Shown here one piece after another: positions 60,281-64,000 of a DNA stretch of 64,000 nucleotides (position 1 is its first letter; each line of letters begins with the position of its first letter). Where the stretch lies: the NCBI RefSeq assembly GCF_013402815.2, contig NZ_CP058601.1, forward strand, positions 4,030,001 to 4,094,000, given 5' to 3'. The notes below the pieces were generated by a model. It was not told the DNA's origin. It ran no database searches and was given only the letters and a program-made list of their open reading frames with translations. Source of the stretch: Natrinema halophilum. Lineage in GTDB: Archaea > Halobacteriota > Halobacteria > Halobacteriales > Natrialbaceae. Made by a program: the position numbers and the translations under genes.

Positions 60281-61162
60281 ATGGACGTCGTCAAGCGAGT
60301 CCACGTCGTTCCGCTGGGCTACGAGTTCGATCGGGTCATCGAACCGATCCGGGACCAGCGGGCAGATTTGGTCTACCTGCTCGAGGACGGCAGTGCCGCC
60401 GGTCACAGGCATCCAGACGGGAGCAAGCAGCAAGGCGAGAGCGATAGCAGAGACGGACAGGGAGAACGGAACGCGACCGCCCCCGCAAACTATCACGACG
60501 AGTTACGTGAGGAACTCGAGGCGATCGTCCCGGCGGTTCGGTCCTGGGAATGCGATCTCACGGACGTGTATGCGGTTCTCGGTGACGTGACGACGATCGC
60601 CGACGTGCACGCCAACGATCAGGTGTACGTCAACGTTTCGGGAGCCGGTACGATTCCTGCGATCGGTGCGACGATCGCGTGTATGGACGTTTCGACCGAC
60701 ACACATGCATATTACGTCGAGCCGTCGGAGTACGCTCACGACGGCACGACCGAGCCGATTTCGTTCGGTGTCGACGAAATCGAGCAGGTACCGACCTATC
60801 CTATCGAGTCGCCGACGCGAGATCAGGTCGCGATCATGGAGTTCCTATCCGACCCCGACGCGTGGGCCGGGTTCCACGACGACAGGACGGCGCCACCAAA
60901 AAAGAAAGACCTGATCGAGTACGCTCGAGACCACGACCTCTCCTTTATGGCCGATCGACGGTCACCCGACGAGCGCACCGTCGAGGACAAAGGTGCGTTT
61001 CGCGTCCTGGATACGCACGTTCTCGAGCCGCTCGCAGAAGACGGCTACGTCACGATCGAATCGGTCGGCAGACGGCGCGTAGTCGAGTTGACCGAACGTG
61101 GGGAAAACGCCTATCGGGCGTTTCGTCACAAACTCATGGACGAAGCCGGCGAAGTGCGGTAA
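60281..61162 (+). CDS. HFX_2341-family regulator (CARF-like N-terminal domain, winged helix)
   Basis: A 293-residue protein. The N-terminal half (VKRVHVVPLGYEFDRVIEPI, DVYAVLGDVTTIADVHAND, VYVNVSGAGTIPAIGATIA) has a Rossmann-like fold of the DUF6293 type, similar to CARF ligand-binding domains. The C-terminal part (RVLDTHVLEPLAEDGYVTI, RRVVELTERGENAYRAF) is a winged helix. A 35-residue polar insertion (about 38-75) is unusual. A nucleotide ligand is inferred from the CARF similarity. No CRISPR genes are nearby. Confidence 0.87.
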   Translation: MDVVKRVHVVPLGYEFDRVIEPIRDQRADLVYLLEDGSAAGHRHPDGSKQQGESDSRDGQGERNATAPANYHDELREELEAIVPAVRSWECDLTDVYAVLGDVTTIADVHANDQVYVNVSGAGTIPAIGATIACMDVSTDTHAYYVEPSEYAHDGTTEPISFGVDEIEQVPTYPIESPTRDQVAIMEFLSDPDAWAGFHDDRTAPPKKKDLIEYARDHDLSFMADRRSPDERTVEDKGAFRVLDTHVLEPLAEDGYVTIESVGRRRVVELTERGENAYRAFRHKLMDEAGEVR

Positions 61163-61200
61163 CCGGCGGTCGGCTGGTGGGGCGGTGAGCGTTCAACCGT

Positions 61201-61785
61201 TCAGTTGTCGTCGTGAATTCGCGAAAAGAGCGTCGTCCCGAGTCGAGCCAGTTGGTGGTCTTTCTCGAGTCGCTCGACGTGATCGCGAAGTGCCGCCGGT
61301 GACAGCCCCGGGTGTTCGCGGTCGGTACGGGAGTCGAGGTGGCTGCTCGCGCGAGCAAGGAGGAAGGGCGCGGCGTCAGCGAGGCGCGATCCCGGGAGCT
61401 GCGGGCCAGCGCCGCGACCGCGCTCGACTTCGGTGAGAACCTCCTGAGCCACAATTATCCGCCGTCGAAGCGAGCGGATCTCGTCGGCATCAGCGGGCGG
61501 GCTCAGGTGGCGTACGAACACGTCGTCCGCCAGAACGACGCGTTTCGGATCGACGTCGAACGCGGCCGCGAACTCCTCACGGTCGGGTTCGCCAACCCCG
61601 GTGCGTCGACATGCGAGACGAACGGCACCGAGCACGGCCACAGTCCGACCGCACTTGCGAGTTGCCTTCTCCCCGGCACAATCGAACGCCGCTCGAGCGA
61701 CGTCGACCACGGAGCTCACCTCTAGACGGCGTGTGGCACGATCGATCGTCGGTTCGGTCGTTGTTTCAAGGTGTCGCTGGCCCAT
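61201..61785 (-). CDS. Putative cyclin/TFB-fold-like haloarchaeal protein, unknown function
   Basis: A 194-residue protein. RATRRLEVSSVVDVARAAFD and RTVAVLGAVRLACRRTGVGE followed by EEFAAAFDVDPKRVV resemble one TFB (cyclin-like) repeat, but there is no zinc ribbon and only one such unit. The end (SPAALRDHVERLEKDHQLAR) looks like a short helical domain. An AT-rich box (61806-61816) is upstream of the ATG at 61785. The similarity is visual and weak. Confidence 0.6.
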   Translation of the reverse strand: MGQRHLETTTEPTIDRATRRLEVSSVVDVARAAFDCAGEKATRKCGRTVAVLGAVRLACRRTGVGEPDREEFAAAFDVDPKRVVLADDVFVRHLSPPADADEIRSLRRRIIVAQEVLTEVERGRGAGPQLPGSRLADAAPFLLARASSHLDSRTDREHPGLSPAALRDHVERLEKDHQLARLGTTLFSRIHDDN

Positions 61786-62005
61786 ATTATCTGTCCCGGC
61801 TGCTAATATATTATCAACTTATAAGAAAGTATCCTTACTAACGTAACTATACCTACTGTTCTGGGCGTATTACGATTCGAGTCCAGATGCACTTCGATGA
61901 GAGACGCGGCGATCAGTACGATATCGTTGGCCAGATCGACCCGCATCCCTAGCCGACCCTGCCCGATCCGCCACGTTCAAGCCGATCCCCTTCTACGAAC
62001 GATTT

Positions 62006-63190
62006 ATGACGCGAACTGTTTGGGTGAAAGCCGACGACGCGGTCGGCGACTGGGACGTCCGCCGGGCGCGGATCACCGCCGCACTCGAGGCGGGTGTAGA
62101 CTGGGTACTGGTCGACGAAGAAGACGTGGGACGCGTCCGCGAACTCGGCGACATCAACGTCGCCGCGTTTCGGACCGGCGGGGACGTGACCTTGGTCGAC
62201 GACGCCGAAAGCGACGACACAGAGCCGGCCGCACGGGCGGACGCGGTCGTCGTCGGGAAAGGCGGCGAAGGCGACGCCACCATCGACCTCCCGGAGGACT
62301 TCTCAGGATCGGCAGACCTCTCGACGCTGCGTCGTGACCGCGATTTCGATCGGGGTGCGTACGTCCGCATCCTCGGCAAAGAGTACGAACACTTCGCCGA
62401 AACCGCCGCCGAAGAAGCCGACCACACGATCGTCATCGGTGAGGACTGGACGATTATTCCTCTCGAGAATCTGATCGCCCGCATCGGCGAGGAAACCGAC
62501 CTCGTCGCTGGCGTGACCAACGCCGAAGAGGCGAAAACAGCCTTCGAAACGCTCGAAATCGGGGCTGACGCCGTCCTGTTGGATTCGGACGATCCGGACG
62601 AAATCCGGAAAACCGTCGAAGTCCGCGACGAGGCCGAACGCGAACGCCTCGATCTCGAGTACGCCGAGGTACTCGACGTCGAACGTGCCGGTAGCGCCGA
62701 CCGGGTCTGCGTCGACACCGGAAACCTCCTCGAACACGAGGAGGGTATGCTCGTCGGTTCGATGAGCCGCGGGCTGGTCTTCGTTCACGCAGAAACAGCC
62801 GAATCGCCGTACGTTGCTTCTCGGCCGTTCCGGGTCAACGCGGGGGCAGTCCACGCCTACGTCCGCACTCCCGACGGTGGCACGAAGTACCTCGCGGAAC
62901 TCCAGAGCGGCGACGAGGTCCAGGTCGTCGACCTCGAAGGGAACACCCGCGAGGCAATCGTCGGACGGGTCAAGATCGAAAAGCGGCCGATGTTCCGGGT
63001 CGCCCTCGAGACCGAAAGCGGTGACCGGGTCGAGACGCTACTGCAGAACGCGGAGACGATCAAAGTGGCTGCCACGGAGGGACGAAAGGCGGTGACCGAT
63101 CTCGAAACCGGCGACGAAATCCTGCTTTACTACGAGGACACGGCTCGACACTTCGGCGAGGCCGTCGAAGAGAGTATCATCGAGAAATAA
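62006..63190 (+). CDS. 3-dehydroquinate synthase II
   Basis: A 394-residue enzyme of the archaeal shikimate route that makes 3-dehydroquinate from 2-amino-3,7-dideoxy-D-threo-hept-6-ulosonate. MTRTVWVKADDAVGDWDVRR at the start, GVDWVLVDEEDVGRVRELG, IIPLENLIARIGEETDL, LLEHEEGMLVGSMSRGLVFV and FRVNAGAVHAYVRTPDGGT are conserved. Full length. Own promoter; no other shikimate gene in the window. Confidence 0.95.
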   Translation: MTRTVWVKADDAVGDWDVRRARITAALEAGVDWVLVDEEDVGRVRELGDINVAAFRTGGDVTLVDDAESDDTEPAARADAVVVGKGGEGDATIDLPEDFSGSADLSTLRRDRDFDRGAYVRILGKEYEHFAETAAEEADHTIVIGEDWTIIPLENLIARIGEETDLVAGVTNAEEAKTAFETLEIGADAVLLDSDDPDEIRKTVEVRDEAERERLDLEYAEVLDVERAGSADRVCVDTGNLLEHEEGMLVGSMSRGLVFVHAETAESPYVASRPFRVNAGAVHAYVRTPDGGTKYLAELQSGDEVQVVDLEGNTREAIVGRVKIEKRPMFRVALETESGDRVETLLQNAETIKVAATEGRKAVTDLETGDEILLYYEDTARHFGEAVEESIIEK

Positions 63191-63407
63191 CGGATTTCAT
63201 CTACCTCTCGCCCCGTTTACAGAGCTGGTTGGTAACGTATACCACGGCAGGCGCTGGGACCGAGTAGAAAACCACGGTCTTTCAACTCCTCAGTGGATTC
63301 TCTCTGACCGTTACACCTGGTCGGATGCTAACGTTCAATTTTTCTATTAATTTATGGAAACATTGTCCCCAACCTATGGTGGTCGCTGTCGTTTTTCCAG
63401 CCGGACC

Positions 63408-64000
63408 ATGAGCGTCACGCAAGACAAAGTCAGAGCGGTTGACACACCCGAGTACGCGGTGACGCTGCGCAATGCCGGCCTGGCAGGGGCAGGCGGTGCC
63501 GGCTTTCCGACGTACGCCAAGTGGGAACGACTCGAGGAAGTCGACTCGTTGCTCGTCAACCACCAGGAGAGCGAACCGAACTACTACATGGACAAGTGGC
63601 TGGGCCGTGAACGAGCCGACGAACTGGCGTCTCTGTTCGACGGGTTGCTCGGCCACGCCTTCGACCGAATCGTCATCAGTACAAAGCGGGCCGACCGAGA
63701 CGAGTGGCTTGGTGAACTCGAAACGGCGACCGACGCGAGGATCTACGAACCGGCTGACCTTCCGATCGATAGCGACGAAACGGGCATCGTAATCGCCTAC
63801 ACGGCGGACAAGTACGAGTTCGGAATGGAAAGCGTCCTCATGCGGATCGTCGCAGACGTCGTCATGCAAGGCGAGGAGTTGCCGATGGATCACGGTTGGA
63901 TCGTCCAGAATACGGAGACGCTTTTCAACGTGTACCGTGCGCTAGTCGACGGTGAGCCGACGACCGAGAAGTTCGTCCACGTCGACGGCCGGGTCCCGAC
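63408..64000 (+). CDS. RnfC/PduS-like NADH-electron transfer protein (Complex I 51-kDa-like), partial
   Basis: The first 197 codons of a gene that runs off the right edge. The glycine-rich loop RNAGLAGAGGAGFPTYAKW is the NADH/FMN-binding motif of the 51-kDa fold, followed by VNHQESEPNYYMDKW and, near the edge, WIVQNTETLFNVYRALVDGE, as in RnfC or PduS. The rest (FMN/SLBB and ferredoxin clusters) lies outside. It would carry electrons from NADH or a quinol. Start ATG 63408; nothing but non-coding sequence precedes it for 217 bases. Confidence 0.82.
   Translation, partial: MSVTQDKVRAVDTPEYAVTLRNAGLAGAGGAGFPTYAKWERLEEVDSLLVNHQESEPNYYMDKWLGRERADELASLFDGLLGHAFDRIVISTKRADRDEWLGELETATDARIYEPADLPIDSDETGIVIAYTADKYEFGMESVLMRIVADVVMQGEELPMDHGWIVQNTETLFNVYRALVDGEPTTEKFVHVDGRVP

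Overview
The window is a G+C-rich stretch of a halophilic archaeal chromosome. The evidence is the strongly acidic predicted proteins, frequent TATA-like boxes about 25-29 bases before start codons (leaderless transcripts), and archaeal ribosomal stalk, proteasome and type II dehydroquinate synthase genes beside typical haloarchaeal families (bacterio-opsin-activator HTH, HFX_2341-type regulator, HEWD protein, small zinc-ribbon proteins). Natrialbales is a guess from general gene content only. I saw no rRNA, tRNA or CRISPR array.

Layout. 1-5 kb: the CtaA-like/CtaB haem O synthase (cut by the left edge), a zinc-finger membrane protein, a DUF3267 zincin-like membrane protein, a PadR-type regulator and an acyl-CoA dehydrogenase. 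5-11 kb: a cupin, a squalene/phytoene synthase, an HTTM/DCC gene pair and purM. 11-14 kb: an ABC-2 exporter operon with its own winged-helix regulator. 14-19 kb: an M50 protease/TraB membrane operon, an HAD phosphatase and small zinc-binding proteins. 19-22 kb: a very long protein with an actin-like head, a coiled-coil stalk and a C-terminal membrane anchor. 22-29 kb: pckA, HEWD, cutA, rpl11 and the rpl1-rpl10-rpl12 operon with its structured leader. 29-32 kb: a TctA-like permease whose stop codon abuts an IS200/IS605-type element with a broken tnpB. 32-40 kb: BtpA, an old-yellow-enzyme reductase, an HpcH-like aldolase, redox proteins, and an Lrp/aminotransferase pair. 40-50 kb: a six-PAS histidine kinase, a second ABC exporter whose permease carries a PrsW-like protease domain, and a formate/nitrite-type channel fused to universal stress domains. 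50-64 kb: aldo/keto reductase, several regulators, the proteasome beta subunit, SprT-like protein, an HFX_2341-type regulator, dehydroquinate synthase II and the start of an RnfC-like gene.

The window mixes conserved housekeeping genes with signs of DNA turnover. Four copies of a short inverted-repeat element lie between genes; one supplies the stop codon of the PadR gene. The tnpB gene contains blocks of small hairpins, one of which breaks its frame. Three other genes are broken: a DUF555 gene (frameshift), a small membrane-protein gene (nonsense plus frameshift), and a secreted-protein gene where a TGA replaces a conserved cysteine seen in its intact neighbour. Short tandem repeats occur in at least six places.

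The least explained systems are the actin-like/coiled-coil/membrane protein, the ABC-2/PrsW fusion with its partners, and the dispersed hairpins and inverted repeats.
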